DNA of 64,000 bases from Caulobacter soli (GTDB lineage Bacteria > Pseudomonadota > Alphaproteobacteria > Caulobacterales > Caulobacteraceae), in contig NZ_CP049199.1 of assembly GCF_011045195.1 (NCBI RefSeq), forward strand, positions 4,075,501-4,139,500. The letters are read 5' to 3'. A model generated the notes under the pieces. The model made no database searches. It saw nothing but the letters and a program-made list of their open reading frames with translations, and had not been told where the DNA came from. Position numbers and translations under genes: made by a program. Below are positions 33,999 through 43,045 of this stretch, in pieces (position 1 is the first letter of the stretch; the number at the start of each line of letters is the position of its first letter).

Positions 33999-34637
33999 TC
34001 AGGAACGCGCGCGCCTCTGCCAAGCATCCCAGAACCGCCACCCCATCAGCACCGTCAGGATCGCCGCATAGACTAGCGGCGGCCGGTGGTCGGCCTTCAC
34101 CAGCAGGTAGTAGTGGGCCACGCCCAGCGGCACGATCAGGTAGATCAGCCAGTGGATCCGCTGCCAGGTCGCCCGGCCCAGGCGCCGGATCATGCCGTTG
34201 GTCGAGGTCACCGCCAGCGGGATCAGCAGGGCGAAGGCCAGCATGCCCAGGGTGATGAAGGGCCGCTTGAGGATGTCCTTCCACAGCTGGCCCCAGTCGA
34301 AGAACAGGTCGACGCCGATATAGGTCAGCAGGTGCAGGCAGATATAGGCGAAGGCGAACAGGCCGATCGTGCGCCGGAAGCGGACCAGGCGGGGCTTCTT
34401 CAGGATCCGCGCGGCCGGGGTCACGGCCAGGCCGACCAGCAGCAGGCGCAGGCCCCAGACGCCGATCTGGCGGATCAGGGCCTCGATCGGATTAGCTCCC
34501 AGGTCGCCGCTAAACGCCCGCCAGGCCAGCCAGACCAGCGGCGCGAAACAGGCCAGCCAGACGGCGGCGTAGACCAGGTTGTCCTGGGCCTTGGAGGGGC
34601 GCTTGGCCTTGGCCGCCCGCTTGACCGACGCGTCCAT
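33999..34637 (-). CDS. msrQ: Heme-binding membrane subunit of methionine sulfoxide reductase, MsrQ
   Basis: 212 residues, six hydrophobic helices, ferric-reductase-like (FRD) fold: GVWGLRLLLVGLAVTPAARI, FRRTIGLFAFAYICLHLLTY, then HWLIYLIVPLGVAHYYLLVK, with histidines placed as heme ligands. MsrQ passes electrons from the respiratory chain to MsrP for repair of oxidised periplasmic methionines. The ATG overlaps the msrP stop by one base (TGATG). A basic N-terminal extension (KRAAKAKRPSKAQDN) precedes the first helix. Confidence 0.92.
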   Translation of the reverse strand: MDASVKRAAKAKRPSKAQDNLVYAAVWLACFAPLVWLAWRAFSGDLGANPIEALIRQIGVWGLRLLLVGLAVTPAARILKKPRLVRFRRTIGLFAFAYICLHLLTYIGVDLFFDWGQLWKDILKRPFITLGMLAFALLIPLAVTSTNGMIRRLGRATWQRIHWLIYLIVPLGVAHYYLLVKADHRPPLVYAAILTVLMGWRFWDAWQRRARS

Positions 34638-35557
34638 CAGAAGTTCCGCTTCAGGTCCATGCCGCGATAGAGGTCGGCGACATACTGGCCATAGCCGTTG
34701 AACGGCAGGGTCTCGCGGCGGCGGAACTCGCCGATCCGGCGCTCGGTGGCTTGGGACCAGCGGGGGTGATCGACGGCCGGATTGACGTTGGAATAGAAGC
34801 CGTATTCACGCGGGGCCAGCACGTTCCAGGCGGTGGCCGGCATGCGCTCGACCAGGCTGATCCTGACGATCGACTTGATGCCCTTGAAGCCGTACTTCCA
34901 CGGCACCACCAGCCGCAGCGGCGCGCCGTTCTGGTTGGGCAGGACATCGCCATACAGGCCCACGGCCAGGATCGTCAGCGGGTGGGTCGCCTCGTCGATC
35001 CGCAGGCCCTCGCGATAGGGCCACTGCAGAGTGTCCCAGCGCTGGCCCGGCATTTCGGACGGCCGCATCAGGGTCTCGAAGGCCACGAACTTGGCCTTGG
35101 ACGTCGGCTTGACCTGAGTCAGCAGGTCCTTGAGCGGAAAGCCCACCCAGGGGATCACCATCGACCAGCCCTCGACGCAGCGCATGCGATAGATGCGCTC
35201 TTCCAGCTTGTTGGCCTTGATCAGGTCGTCGATCGCGAAACTGGCCGGCTTCTCGCATTCGCCGTCGACGCGGATCGTCCAGGGCCGGGTCTTCAGCGAG
35301 CCGGCGTTCTCGGACGGATCCTCCTTGTTGACCCCGAATTCGTAGAAGTTGTTGTAGCTGGTGATGTCCTTCTTGGGGGTCGGCGTCTCGGTGGTGGAGA
35401 AGCCGGGGCTGTAGGCCAGGCCCCGCGCGCTGGCCGCGCCGGCCGCCGCCAGCAGGCCAAGCCCCGCCGCGCCGCCGATGAACTCGCGCCGTCGCAGATA
35501 GAGGCTCCGATCGGTGACATCGTTGTCGGTCAGGTCGGGGGCGTGGCGGATCAGCAT
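34637..35557 (-). CDS. msrP: Periplasmic methionine sulfoxide reductase catalytic subunit, MsrP
   Basis: 306 residues of the sulfite-oxidase-type molybdopterin family. A Tat signal with RRREF near residues 22-26 and a hydrophobic stretch to ~45 fits export of a folded cofactor protein. Cys127 in [15 protein letters not shown] is the molybdenum ligand; the end ([18 protein letters not shown]) is typical. It reduces Met-sulfoxide in envelope proteins using electrons from MsrQ, encoded next. It begins 77 bp from repeat family 1 copy 2. Confidence 0.93.
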   Translation of the reverse strand: MLIRHAPDLTDNDVTDRSLYLRRREFIGGAAGLGLLAAAGAASARGLAYSPGFSTTETPTPKKDITSYNNFYEFGVNKEDPSENAGSLKTRPWTIRVDGECEKPASFAIDDLIKANKLEERIYRMRCVEGWSMVIPWVGFPLKDLLTQVKPTSKAKFVAFETLMRPSEMPGQRWDTLQWPYREGLRIDEATHPLTILAVGLYGDVLPNQNGAPLRLVVPWKYGFKGIKSIVRISLVERMPATAWNVLAPREYGFYSNVNPAVDHPRWSQATERRIGEFRRRETLPFNGYGQYVADLYRGMDLKRNF

Positions 35558-35633
35558 GGGCGGGCTCCGGGGAGGCTACCCTGGAAGATACGTGCTGGCC
35601 GGGGGAATGGTTACAGGGGATCGTGGAAATCGA

Positions 35634-35755
35634 CACTTGCCCCCACCTGACCGCTTCGCGGTCTGTCCGCCCCCATAGGGGCGGAGGCTCGAACCTCGCG
35701 GCCTCTTCCCCCTACGGGGGAAGACGATCGCGAAGCGATCCGTAGGGGGCAAGTG
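35634..35755. repeat. Palindromic intergenic repeat, family 1, copy 2 (inverted)
   Basis: A 122-bp copy of the CACTTGCCCCC...GGGGGCAAGTG element, opposite in direction to copies 1, 3 and 4. It ends 10 bp after the glnE stop and lies between glnE and the start of msrP, both on the minus strand, so it is positioned as the glnE 3' end. Confidence 0.9.
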
Positions 35756-35764
35756 CGTGAGCCG

Positions 35765-38641
35765 CTAACCTCTAACCACAGCCTCGAACGCCCGCCGCGC
35801 CTCGACCTTCGCCTTGGCCAGCTTCCCCTTCAGCGACTTGAACGCCCGCACCCCGCCGGCCCGCGCCAGCAAGGCCCGGAACGCCTTGGGTTCGGTGTCC
35901 GGGTCATGCCCGTCCTCCAGCGCCACCTTGAGCAACTGCGACAAGTCCTGCTCCAGCCGCCAAGCGGCCTCCAGCGCCGCCAAGGCCGCCGCGTCGCCCA
36001 GGCCGGCGCGCCCCAACGCCGCCAGCGCCTCGCCGGTGTTCTGCGCCAGCGGTCCGCCATCGGCCGCGTGGACCAGCTGCAGGAACTGGGCGGCGAACTC
36101 GATGTCGACCAGGCCGCCGGGAGTCAGCTTCAGGTCCCAGTCACCCTTGCCCGGCCGCTCGTCCTCCATCAGCTGGCGCATCTCCAGCACGTCGACGGCG
36201 GTCTTCTTCGGGTCGCGCGCCCGGCGCAGGGCCGCGGCGATCGCGCCCTCGGCCCGGGCCTGGAAGTCCGGCGACGAGGCCCAGATCACCCGCGCCCGGG
36301 TCAGGGCCAGCAGTTCCCAGGTCTCGGCCTCGCGCTCGTAATAGTCCTCGAAGGCCGCGAAGCTGACCGCCACCGGCCCCTTCGTGCCCGAAGGCCGCAG
36401 CTTCAGATCCACCTCGTACAGCGTGCCCTCGCCGGTCGGCGCCGACAGGGCCGAGGTCAAGCGCTGGGTGAAGCGGGCGTAGAAGCTTTCCGCGCCCCAG
36501 GCCTTGATCGAAGACATCCCGGCCGGATCATCGGCCGCGTAAAGCGTCATCAGATCCAGGTCGGACTTGGCGGTCATCTCGCGCGAGCCGGCCTTGCCCA
36601 GGGCGACCACCGCCACCTGGCCCGGGAACGCCCCGCCCAGCCGGTCGACCTCGGCCAGGGCGGCGGGGGCAAGACCGCCGACGATCAGGTCGGCCAGGTC
36701 GGCGAAGGCCGCGCCGGCGTCGCGCGCGCCGGCCGTGCCGCTGATCACCCGCACGCCGATCCGGAAGGTCTGGTCGCGGAACAGCCGCCGGGCGGCGTCC
36801 ATCGCGCCCTCGAAATCGGCCGGGTCCCACGGCGCGTCCCGGGGCACCTCCATCGGACCGAAGAAGGCCGGGTCCAACAGGGCGTCCAAAGCCGTGGGCC
36901 GCCGCGCCAGGGTGCTGGCCAGGCGCGGGGCGAAGGCCATGACCTCGACGATCAGCTCGAACAAGCGCGGCTGGGCCAGGAACAGCGACTGGATCTGCAC
37001 GCCGCTGCTCAGGGACGAGAAGAAGTCGCCGAACCGGTTGAAGGCGTCGTCCGGGGCGCCGGTGGCGTTGGCGGCGTCCAGCAGGCGCGGGGCCAGGCGG
37101 GTGAACAGCTCGCGCCCCCGCTCGGTGCGGGTGGCGGCGATGTGGCCGTGGTGCCAGCCCCGGATCGTGGCGGCCACGCGCTCGGGGTGCGAGAACCCCA
37201 TGCGTTTCAGCGTGGCCAGAGTCTCCGGATCGTCCTCGACGCCGGTGAACACCAGGCTGCCGAACCGCGACGACAGCTCTTCCTCGCCCTTGAACAGCGC
37301 GCCGTAACGGCGGTTCACGCCCTTGAGGATTTGGCCGACCACGGCGTCGAAACTGCGCAGCGCACCATGCCCCCACAGGGCCGCCACCTTCTTGCGGTCG
37401 GCGTCGGACTCCGGAAGCTTGTGGGTCTGGTCGTCGGCGATCATCTGGGCCCGGTGTTCCAGGGCGCGCAGGTCGCGATAGGCCTTGATCAGATAGTCGC
37501 GGTCCTCGGGCGTCACGTGGCCCGCCTCCGACAGGGCGGCCAGGGCGTCCAGCGTGCGCGGGCTGCGCAGGTCCGGATGACGGCCGCCCAGGATCAGCTG
37601 CTGGGTCTGGACGAAGAACTCGATCTCGCGGATGCCGCCGCGCCCCAGTTTCATATCCGCGCCCTTGGCGGTCAGCCGGTCGTCCACCTTGTAGGCGTGG
37701 ATCTGGCGCTTGATCGAATGGATATCGGCGATGGCGGCGAAGTCGAGGTTCTTGCGCCAGATGAACGGCTGCAGTTCGGCCAGGAACGCCTCGCCGCGCG
37801 CGAAGTCGCCCGCGCAGATCCGCGCCTTGATATGGGCCGCCCGCTCCCAGTTCTGGCCGACGCTCTCGTAGTAATCGAGCGCCGCGTCGATGGGCATGGC
37901 CGGCGGGGTCGAGGACGGGTCGGGGCGCAGGCGCAGGTCGATGCGGAACACGTAGCCATCGGCCGTGCGCTCGGCCAGTAGCCGGCCCAGGTGGTTGGCG
38001 ATCCGCACCGCCACGCCCTGCGGCTCGACGCCCTCGGCCACCGGCAGGGTCTCGGGCGCGTAGAAGATCGAAAAATCGATGTCGCTGGAATAGTTGAGCT
38101 CGAAGGCCCCGTGTTTGCCCATGGCGATGCAGAACAGGCCCGGCGCCGGGCCGTCCGGCCCCGCGCCGACATGGGTCAGGGCGCCCCGCGCCACCTCCAG
38201 CCGCACGGCCTGGGCCAGAGAGGCATGCAGGGTGGCGTCGGCGAAGCGGGTCAGGGCGCCCGTCACCGCGTCCAGGTCCCAGACCCCGCCCAGGTCGCAC
38301 AGGGCGGTCAGCAGGTGCAGGTCGGCCTTCAGCTCACGCATCGCGTGGCGGGCGGTCTCGAAGTCGGGCTCCGCCCCCACGGCCTCCGCCTCGGCCAGGA
38401 TCCGGGCCAGCCGCGCCTCGGGATCGCCGTCCAGGATCGAGGGCAATCGCTTGCCATCGCGCCGCGCCAGGCCGGTCAGGTAGGGCGAGGCGGCGAACAC
38501 CGGCGCCAGGGCGGGCCAGGCGGCCTCGACCAGGGGCGCGGCCTCGCCGACCCGCCGGGTGATCGTCTCGTGCGCGCGCTCGGCGGCCTTGGGATCGACC
38601 ACGGGGCCGCAGGGGGTGAGGCGTTCGAGCAGGCGAGTCAT
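35765..38641 (-). CDS. glnE: Bifunctional glutamine synthetase adenylyltransferase / adenylyl-removing enzyme GlnE
   Basis: 958 residues with two nucleotidyltransferase domains. The N-terminal adenylyl-removing one is marked by MGKHGAFELNYSSDIDFSIFY, and the C-terminal adenylyl-transferring one by GKAGSREMTAKSDLDLMTLY; a helical GlnD-UR-linked region follows each. It controls glutamine synthetase activity in response to PII and glutamine. The ATG at 38641 is preferred over an in-frame GTG at 38650. It is divergent from blaI with a ~115-bp gap. Confidence 0.95.
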   Translation of the reverse strand: MTRLLERLTPCGPVVDPKAAERAHETITRRVGEAAPLVEAAWPALAPVFAASPYLTGLARRDGKRLPSILDGDPEARLARILAEAEAVGAEPDFETARHAMRELKADLHLLTALCDLGGVWDLDAVTGALTRFADATLHASLAQAVRLEVARGALTHVGAGPDGPAPGLFCIAMGKHGAFELNYSSDIDFSIFYAPETLPVAEGVEPQGVAVRIANHLGRLLAERTADGYVFRIDLRLRPDPSSTPPAMPIDAALDYYESVGQNWERAAHIKARICAGDFARGEAFLAELQPFIWRKNLDFAAIADIHSIKRQIHAYKVDDRLTAKGADMKLGRGGIREIEFFVQTQQLILGGRHPDLRSPRTLDALAALSEAGHVTPEDRDYLIKAYRDLRALEHRAQMIADDQTHKLPESDADRKKVAALWGHGALRSFDAVVGQILKGVNRRYGALFKGEEELSSRFGSLVFTGVEDDPETLATLKRMGFSHPERVAATIRGWHHGHIAATRTERGRELFTRLAPRLLDAANATGAPDDAFNRFGDFFSSLSSGVQIQSLFLAQPRLFELIVEVMAFAPRLASTLARRPTALDALLDPAFFGPMEVPRDAPWDPADFEGAMDAARRLFRDQTFRIGVRVISGTAGARDAGAAFADLADLIVGGLAPAALAEVDRLGGAFPGQVAVVALGKAGSREMTAKSDLDLMTLYAADDPAGMSSIKAWGAESFYARFTQRLTSALSAPTGEGTLYEVDLKLRPSGTKGPVAVSFAAFEDYYEREAETWELLALTRARVIWASSPDFQARAEGAIAAALRRARDPKKTAVDVLEMRQLMEDERPGKGDWDLKLTPGGLVDIEFAAQFLQLVHAADGGPLAQNTGEALAALGRAGLGDAAALAALEAAWRLEQDLSQLLKVALEDGHDPDTEPKAFRALLARAGGVRAFKSLKGKLAKAKVEARRAFEAVVRG

Positions 38642-38704
38642 GGCGGGCACTGTGGCGCGGGAGCGCGATCAGGTCATCCCGTCTCGTGAGGCGCTCGCAG
38701 CCGC

Positions 38705-38732
38705 TTGACAGCCCATGTTACAGGCGTAATCG
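38705..38732 (+). promoter_or_regulatory. blaI promoter with overlapping BlaI-type operator
   Basis: TTGACA (38705-38710) is followed after 16 bases by TAATCG (38727-38732), a plausible -35/-10 pair 24 bp before the blaI ATG. The spacer ends in the dyad TTACAGGCGTAA (38718-38729). The same dyad type (TTACAGACGTAA) occurs twice before the gene at 40110. BlaI/MecI repressors bind TACA-n-TGTA-like dyads, so autoregulation is likely. Confidence 0.6.
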
Positions 38733-38755
38733 TTGGCGTTGGAGACCGAAACGCC

Positions 38756-39124
38756 ATGAACATCACCCAGGCCGAAAGCCGCATCATGGACGCGCTGTGG
38801 ACGCGACAGCCGTTGACGGTGGATGAGATCATGGCCGAGGTCGCCGAGGCTCAAGGCTGGGGCGAGGCGACGGTCAAGACGCTGATCAACCGCCTGCTGA
38901 AGCGCAAGGCGATCCGCTCGGACCGCATCGACGGGCGGGCCCGCTACGCCCCGATCATCCAACGCGCCGACTATGTGCAGGCCGAGAGCCAGAGCCTGCT
39001 CAACCGACTTTTCGACGGCCAGCTGACGCCGCTGGTGGCGCACTTCGCCCAGCATCGCGCCTTGTCGACCGACGAGATCAAGCAACTGAAGACTCTGATC
39101 GAGGGTCTCGAACATGATGGCTGA
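38756..39124 (+). CDS. blaI: BlaI/MecI-family transcriptional repressor
   Basis: 122 residues: MNITQAESRIMDALWTRQPL, TVDEIMAEVAEAQGWGEATV, KTLINRLLKRKAIRSDRIDG, then YAPIIQRADYVQAESQSLLN. This is the complete BlaI fold, a winged helix plus a C-terminal dimerisation helix set. BlaI proteins are cleaved or released when a BlaR1-type protease is activated. The gene overlaps blaR1 by 11 bp, and TACAGxCGTA dyads lie in its own promoter and before 40110, so its regulon probably includes both. Confidence 0.9.
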   Translation: MNITQAESRIMDALWTRQPLTVDEIMAEVAEAQGWGEATVKTLINRLLKRKAIRSDRIDGRARYAPIIQRADYVQAESQSLLNRLFDGQLTPLVAHFAQHRALSTDEIKQLKTLIEGLEHDG

Positions 39125-40013
39125 ACTGCTGGCCCTGACCCTGTTGCGCACCCAGGCGGCGGCCGCCGCCGCGGTGCTGCTGGTCCTGCTGCTGCGCGGC
39201 CCCACCCGGGCGGTGTTCGGGGCGGGCCTGGCCTATCGCCTGTGGGCCCTGGTGCCGGTGGCGGCGATCGCCACAGTGTTCCCCAGCCTGTCGGAGACCC
39301 TGGGCTCGGGCGTCCCGCCGCCCCTGATGGGCGAAGAGCGCGCCGTGCTGCTGATGGCCGCCTGGATGGTTGGCTGCGTGGCCCTGGCCACGGTCATCGT
39401 GCTGCAGGAACGCGCCTTCCGGGCCCGAGCCGAGGCCGGCCGGGCCGGTCCGGCGGTCATGGGCGTCTTCTGGCCCCGCGTCGTGCTGCCCGCCGACTTC
39501 ACCACGCGCTTCGATGAAGCCGCGCGCAAGATCGTCGACCTGCACGAACGCGCCCACATCAAGCGCGGCGACCCGATCGCCAACCTGGTCATCGCTGGCA
39601 TCCAGGTCCTGGGCTGGTGCAACCCCGTGATCCACCTTGGCGCCCTGTGCGCGCGGCTGGACCAGGAAATGGCCTGCGACGCCACGGTGCTGAGCCTGCG
39701 CCCCAACCTGCGGCGCACCTATGCCGAGGCCCTGGTCGAGGCGCACACCCGCCGGACCGGCTCGCCCCTGGCCTGCTTCTTCGCGGCCCATCCGCTGCTG
39801 ATGCGGGTCAAGCTGCTGGCCCGGCCCGAGCCCAGCTATCGCCGCCAGACCGCCGGCGCCGCCGCCATCGCCCTGATGGCCGTGATCACCGCCCTGGGCG
39901 TCTGGACGGTCACGCCGCGCGGTCCCCTGCCCAACCAGGAGATCTCCTGGCCTGGCCGGTTCGTCGGCGACGGTCCGGTCGACGGCATCACCCTGCCCAA
40001 CCTGCACCGCTGA
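39114..40013 (+). CDS. BlaR1-family M56 metallopeptidase without a penicillin-binding sensor domain
   Basis: 299 residues with about four membrane helices (one near 15-27, others near 40-60, 78-98 and 245-265). The zinc motif HERAH is at H144/E145/H148 and the usual downstream Glu in LDQEMACDA. This matches the M56 protease half of BlaR1/MecR1. The long extracellular penicillin-binding domain is missing: only ~35 residues follow the last helix, so the inducing signal cannot be read the classical way. It presumably inactivates the BlaI encoded just upstream. Confidence 0.85.
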   Translation: MMAELLALTLLRTQAAAAAAVLLVLLLRGPTRAVFGAGLAYRLWALVPVAAIATVFPSLSETLGSGVPPPLMGEERAVLLMAAWMVGCVALATVIVLQERAFRARAEAGRAGPAVMGVFWPRVVLPADFTTRFDEAARKIVDLHERAHIKRGDPIANLVIAGIQVLGWCNPVIHLGALCARLDQEMACDATVLSLRPNLRRTYAEALVEAHTRRTGSPLACFFAAHPLLMRVKLLARPEPSYRRQTAGAAAIALMAVITALGVWTVTPRGPLPNQEISWPGRFVGDGPVDGITLPNLHR

Positions 40014-40047
40014 TCCCAGCGGGCGACCATCGCCTGGCGTCCATGGC

Positions 40048-40095
40048 TTGACGATTCGGATTACGTCTGTAACTTTTTAAATCTACAGACGTAAT
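40048..40095 (+). promoter_or_regulatory. Promoter with two BlaI-type operators before the 40110 gene
   Basis: TTGACG (40048) and TAACTT (40070, 16-base spacer) form a likely promoter. TTACGTCTGTAA (40061-40072) overlaps the -10, and TACAGACGTAA (40084-40094), its reverse complement, lies between the promoter and the ATG at 40110. Spacing and overlap with the -10 mirror the blaI promoter, which suggests repression by the same BlaI. Confidence 0.6.
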
Positions 40096-40109
40096 CACGA
40101 GGCGCGATC

Positions 40110-40652
40110 ATGACCTTCGTTCTCAGGATGCCGCAACCGCGCGGCGCCAGGATGCGTCGTCGATCCTTGGCGGAAAAGGCCTTCGACCTCAGCGTCATGG
40201 CCCTGGTCGCCTTCGCCGTCGGGCTGATGGTGATGTTCACCGTCCAGTACGAGCTGAAGGTCGAGCCCAAGCCGCCGGCCAGCGGCGCGCGGCTGGCCGC
40301 CGCCAAGTCGATGGGTCGCGTGCGCTGGGCCAGCGTCAAGCCGCGCCTGATCGCCCGCCTGGCCCAGCCGCATTCGCTGGAGCTGGGCCAGGTCTGGGCG
40401 CGCCGCGACGGCCGGGTCTGCGGCCTGGTCAACGGCTGGGGCAGTTTCGGCGGCCTGACCGGCATGACCCGCTTCTACGCCCAGGGCGACGAGCCGGTGT
40501 TCAAACAGGACGGCCGGCCCGGCTTCGAGGAGGAATGGTGGGCCTGCAAGCGCGACCGCTACGTGGTCATCCGCGAAGGCTCCGACGAGACCGGGTTCTG
40601 CCCGACGAGGCTGGGGCGGGAGCGGTGTTTCGACGTGGCGTATGGGCGTTGA
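40110..40652 (+). CDS. Membrane-anchored protein of unknown function, probable BlaI target
   Basis: 180 residues. A basic N-terminus and one membrane helix (FDLSVMALVAFAVGLMVMFTV, ~25-45) are followed by a periplasmic domain of ~130 residues: ARLAQPHSLELGQVWARRDG, VCGLVNGWGSFGGLTGMTRF, EEWWACKRDRYVVIREG, FCPTRLGRERCFDVAYG. Four cysteines in the exported part (VCGL, WACK, FCPT, RCFD) could form two disulfides. I know no family. It follows blaR1 by ~95 bp and has its own promoter carrying two BlaI-type dyads, so it is likely the output of the blaI-blaR1 pair. Confidence 0.65.
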   Translation: MTFVLRMPQPRGARMRRRSLAEKAFDLSVMALVAFAVGLMVMFTVQYELKVEPKPPASGARLAAAKSMGRVRWASVKPRLIARLAQPHSLELGQVWARRDGRVCGLVNGWGSFGGLTGMTRFYAQGDEPVFKQDGRPGFEEEWWACKRDRYVVIREGSDETGFCPTRLGRERCFDVAYGR

Positions 40653-40653
40653 A

Positions 40654-40762
40654 CACTTGCCCCCTACGGACCGCTTCGCGGTCGTCTTCCCCCGGAGGGG
40701 GAAGAGCGCTCCGCCCCCTATGGGGGCGGACAGGCGACAAAGTCGCCAGGTGGGGGCAAGTG
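40654..40762. repeat. Palindromic intergenic repeat, family 1, copy 3
   Basis: A 109-bp copy with the same CACTTGCCCCC / GGGGGCAAGTG ends and internal CTTCCCCC...GGGGGAAG and CCGCCCC...GGGGCGG hairpins; one internal arm is changed (GGCGACAAAGTCGCC in place of the GACCGC palindrome). It fills the gap between the convergent ends of the 40110 gene and the sensor kinase. Confidence 0.9.
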
Positions 40763-40778
40763 GGTGAGCCGCGGCCCC

Positions 40779-42185
40779 CTACTCCACCCGCGGCAGCAAC
40801 AACGCCACCCGCAGGCCCGGCCCGAAGCCACCGTACTCGCCCGGCCCCTCGGCCAGCTCCAGCCGCCCGCCATGCGACGCCGCCACGGCCTGGACCAGCG
40901 ACAGGCCCAGACCCGCCCCCGGCTCGCTGCGGCTGTTCTCCAGTCGCACGAAGCGCTGAACCACCCGGGCGCGGTCGGCCTCGGGCACGCCAGGGCCGGT
41001 GTCGGTGACCGAGAACTCCAGCTCGCCCGAAGACGTCCGCCGGGCCCGCAGCATCACCGCCCCGCCCTCGGGCGTATATTTGATGGCGTTGTCGAGAATG
41101 TTGGCCAGGGCCTGGGCGATGAACTCGCGATTGCCCCGGATGCTGAGCGCCGGAACGATCTCGGCCTTGAAGTCCAGGCCCTTGTCCTCGCAGCTGGCCT
41201 CGTAGAGCTCGGCCATGTCGGAGGCCAGTTCGCTGGCGTCGAACGTCTCCTGGTTCGGCGCCTCGCCGGCCGCCTGCAGCCGGGCGATGGCCAGCACCGC
41301 GTTGAAGGTCTTGAGCACGCCGTCGGCGTCGATCAGCGCCGTCTCCAGGGCCGCCATCGGGTCGCCCTTGCCGTTCTCGGCGTCGATCAGGGCCACTTCC
41401 ATGCGCGCGCGCAGGCGGGTCAGGGGCGAGCGCAGGTCGTGGGCGATGGCGTCGCCGGCGTGGCGCAGGCCGCCCATCAGCCGCTCGATCCGGTCGAGCA
41501 TGTCGTTGAGGCCCTCGGCCAGCTCGTCATACTCGTCGCGGGTGCCGCGCACCCGGGCCCGGGCGTGCAGGTCGCCGGCCCGCACCGCGTTCACGACGTC
41601 GACCAGCCCCTGCATGCTGCGCGAGACGTTGCGGCTGATCAGCACCCCGCCGGCCAGGCCCAGGATGATGACCAGCGCCCCGGCCCCGCGCAGGGCCCGG
41701 ACGATCTTCATTACATAGCCTTCGGACTCCTGGACGTCGGCCCCGACGAACAGGGCCTCGCCACCGGTCAGGCGTTCCTGCACGCCCCGCGCCGCGCGCT
41801 TGACCTCGGCGCCGTCGATGTCGGTCTCGGTGAGCTTGAAGGTCTCCCAGGTCGGGCCGGGACCGGTGAAGTCGTCGATCGGCGACTCCTCGATCGAGCC
41901 GGAGATGCGTTTGCCGTCCTTGTCGAGCAGCAGATACAGGAACGGCCGCTCGCCGGTGGCGCGCTCGACGATGGTCTGGTTCAGGGCGTTGACCCCGCCC
42001 ACCCGATAGGCGGCCTCCAGGCTCTCCATCTCGCGGGTGATGTCGGCGTCGGCGCGCCGGTTCACCTCGCCGGCGGTGGCGATGTAGATATAGCCCAGGA
42101 ACGCGCTGGCGGCCGCCGCGAACAGGGCCAGGAACAGTAGGGTCAGCCGGAACGGCGTCGATCGGATCAGGCGCGGCAGGCGCAT
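40779..42185 (-). CDS. Sensor histidine kinase paired with the degP-linked response regulator
   Basis: 468 residues: TM1 (LTLLFLALFAAAASAFLGYIY), a periplasmic sensor of ~140 residues without recognisable fold, TM2 (GAGALVIILGLAGGVLI), HAMP, HisKA with AHDLRSPLTRLR, and HATPase_c with NILDNAIKYTPEGG, DTGPGVPE and GAGLGLSLVQAV. It should phosphorylate the OmpR-type regulator encoded upstream (42304-42975). Gene order degP, regulator, kinase on one strand suggests an envelope-stress circuit. Confidence 0.88.
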   Translation of the reverse strand: MRLPRLIRSTPFRLTLLFLALFAAAASAFLGYIYIATAGEVNRRADADITREMESLEAAYRVGGVNALNQTIVERATGERPFLYLLLDKDGKRISGSIEESPIDDFTGPGPTWETFKLTETDIDGAEVKRAARGVQERLTGGEALFVGADVQESEGYVMKIVRALRGAGALVIILGLAGGVLISRNVSRSMQGLVDVVNAVRAGDLHARARVRGTRDEYDELAEGLNDMLDRIERLMGGLRHAGDAIAHDLRSPLTRLRARMEVALIDAENGKGDPMAALETALIDADGVLKTFNAVLAIARLQAAGEAPNQETFDASELASDMAELYEASCEDKGLDFKAEIVPALSIRGNREFIAQALANILDNAIKYTPEGGAVMLRARRTSSGELEFSVTDTGPGVPEADRARVVQRFVRLENSRSEPGAGLGLSLVQAVAASHGGRLELAEGPGEYGGFGPGLRVALLLPRVE

Positions 42186-42262
42186 GGGCTAGCGAAACTC
42201 TTCAAGGACGGCGGACGGAAACCCGCCGCGCTTAGATGACCGTCCGCGACCGGCGCGGGCAA

Positions 42263-42278
42263 GTGAAGCAATTTTCAC
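42263..42278. promoter_or_regulatory. Short inverted repeat between response regulator and kinase genes
   Basis: GTGAA and TTCAC arms separated by 6 bases (GTGAAGCAATTTTCAC). It lies in the 118-bp gap between the two genes and may be an operator or a processing signal. Confidence 0.3.
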
Positions 42279-42303
42279 CCGGACCGCGCGGACGTGACGC
42301 CGC

Positions 42304-42975
42304 CTACGGATCGAGCCGGTAGCCCGCCCCGCGCACGGTCTGCAGCATGGCGCGGTCGAAGCCCTTGTCGATCTTCGAGCGCAGGCGGGAGATGTGCACG
42401 TCGATGACGTTGGTCTGCGGGTCGAAGTGGTATTCCCACACCTTCTCCAGCAGCATGGTGCGGGTCACCGACTGGCCGGCGTGGCGCATCATGAATTCCA
42501 GCAGCTGGAACTCGCGGGGCTGGAGATCGATCTCCTTGCCCTGGCGATGGACCGTGCGGTTGATCAGGTTCATCTCGAGTTCGCCGACCTTCAGGGTCGT
42601 GGCCACCGCGCCGGTCTCGCGACGGCGCGACAGGGCGTCGACCCGGGCCATCAGCTCGGCGAAGGCGTAGGGCTTGACCAGATAGTCGTCGGCCCCGGCC
42701 CGCAGGCCCACGACGCGGTCGTTGATCTCACCCAGGGCCGAGAGGAACAGCACCGGCGTCTGGTCGCCTTCACGGCGCAGGGTCTCGACCACCTCGACGC
42801 CGTTCTTCTTGGGCATCATGCGGTCGACGATCATCACGTCGAAACCGCCCTTGCCCGCCGCGGTCAGGCCGGCCTCGCCGTCGGGCGCGTGGACGCATTC
42901 GTAACCGGCCTCGGTCAGGCCGTGGCTCATCGCCGCCGCCGCCTCGAGGTCGTCCTCGATGATCAGAATACGCAT
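42304..42975 (-). CDS. OmpR/PhoB-family response regulator
   Basis: 223 residues. The receiver domain has the acidic pair EDD, phospho-acceptor Asp51 (MIVDRMMP) and Lys in LVKPYAF; the C-terminal winged helix has QPREFQLLEFMMRHAGQSVT and TNVIDVHISRLRSKID. The ATG at 42975 was chosen over an upstream TTG. It sits between degP and its kinase on the same strand. Its targets are not known; inverted repeats at 43046-43070 and 42263-42278 are candidates for its binding. Confidence 0.92.
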   Translation of the reverse strand: MRILIIEDDLEAAAAMSHGLTEAGYECVHAPDGEAGLTAAGKGGFDVMIVDRMMPKKNGVEVVETLRREGDQTPVLFLSALGEINDRVVGLRAGADDYLVKPYAFAELMARVDALSRRRETGAVATTLKVGELEMNLINRTVHRQGKEIDLQPREFQLLEFMMRHAGQSVTRTMLLEKVWEYHFDPQTNVIDVHISRLRSKIDKGFDRAMLQTVRGAGYRLDP

Positions 42976-43045
42976 GCCAGCCAATCCCCAGATGCACGAA
43001 AGGGCGCCACCGTGCGAATCGATGACGCCCTCTATCGTGTTGTCG

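Noticed and set aside
35753..37981. A 742-codon plus-strand frame opposite glnE
   Set aside because: Low-complexity Arg/Gly/Gln/Val composition typical of an antisense shadow; glnE on the other strand is unmistakable.
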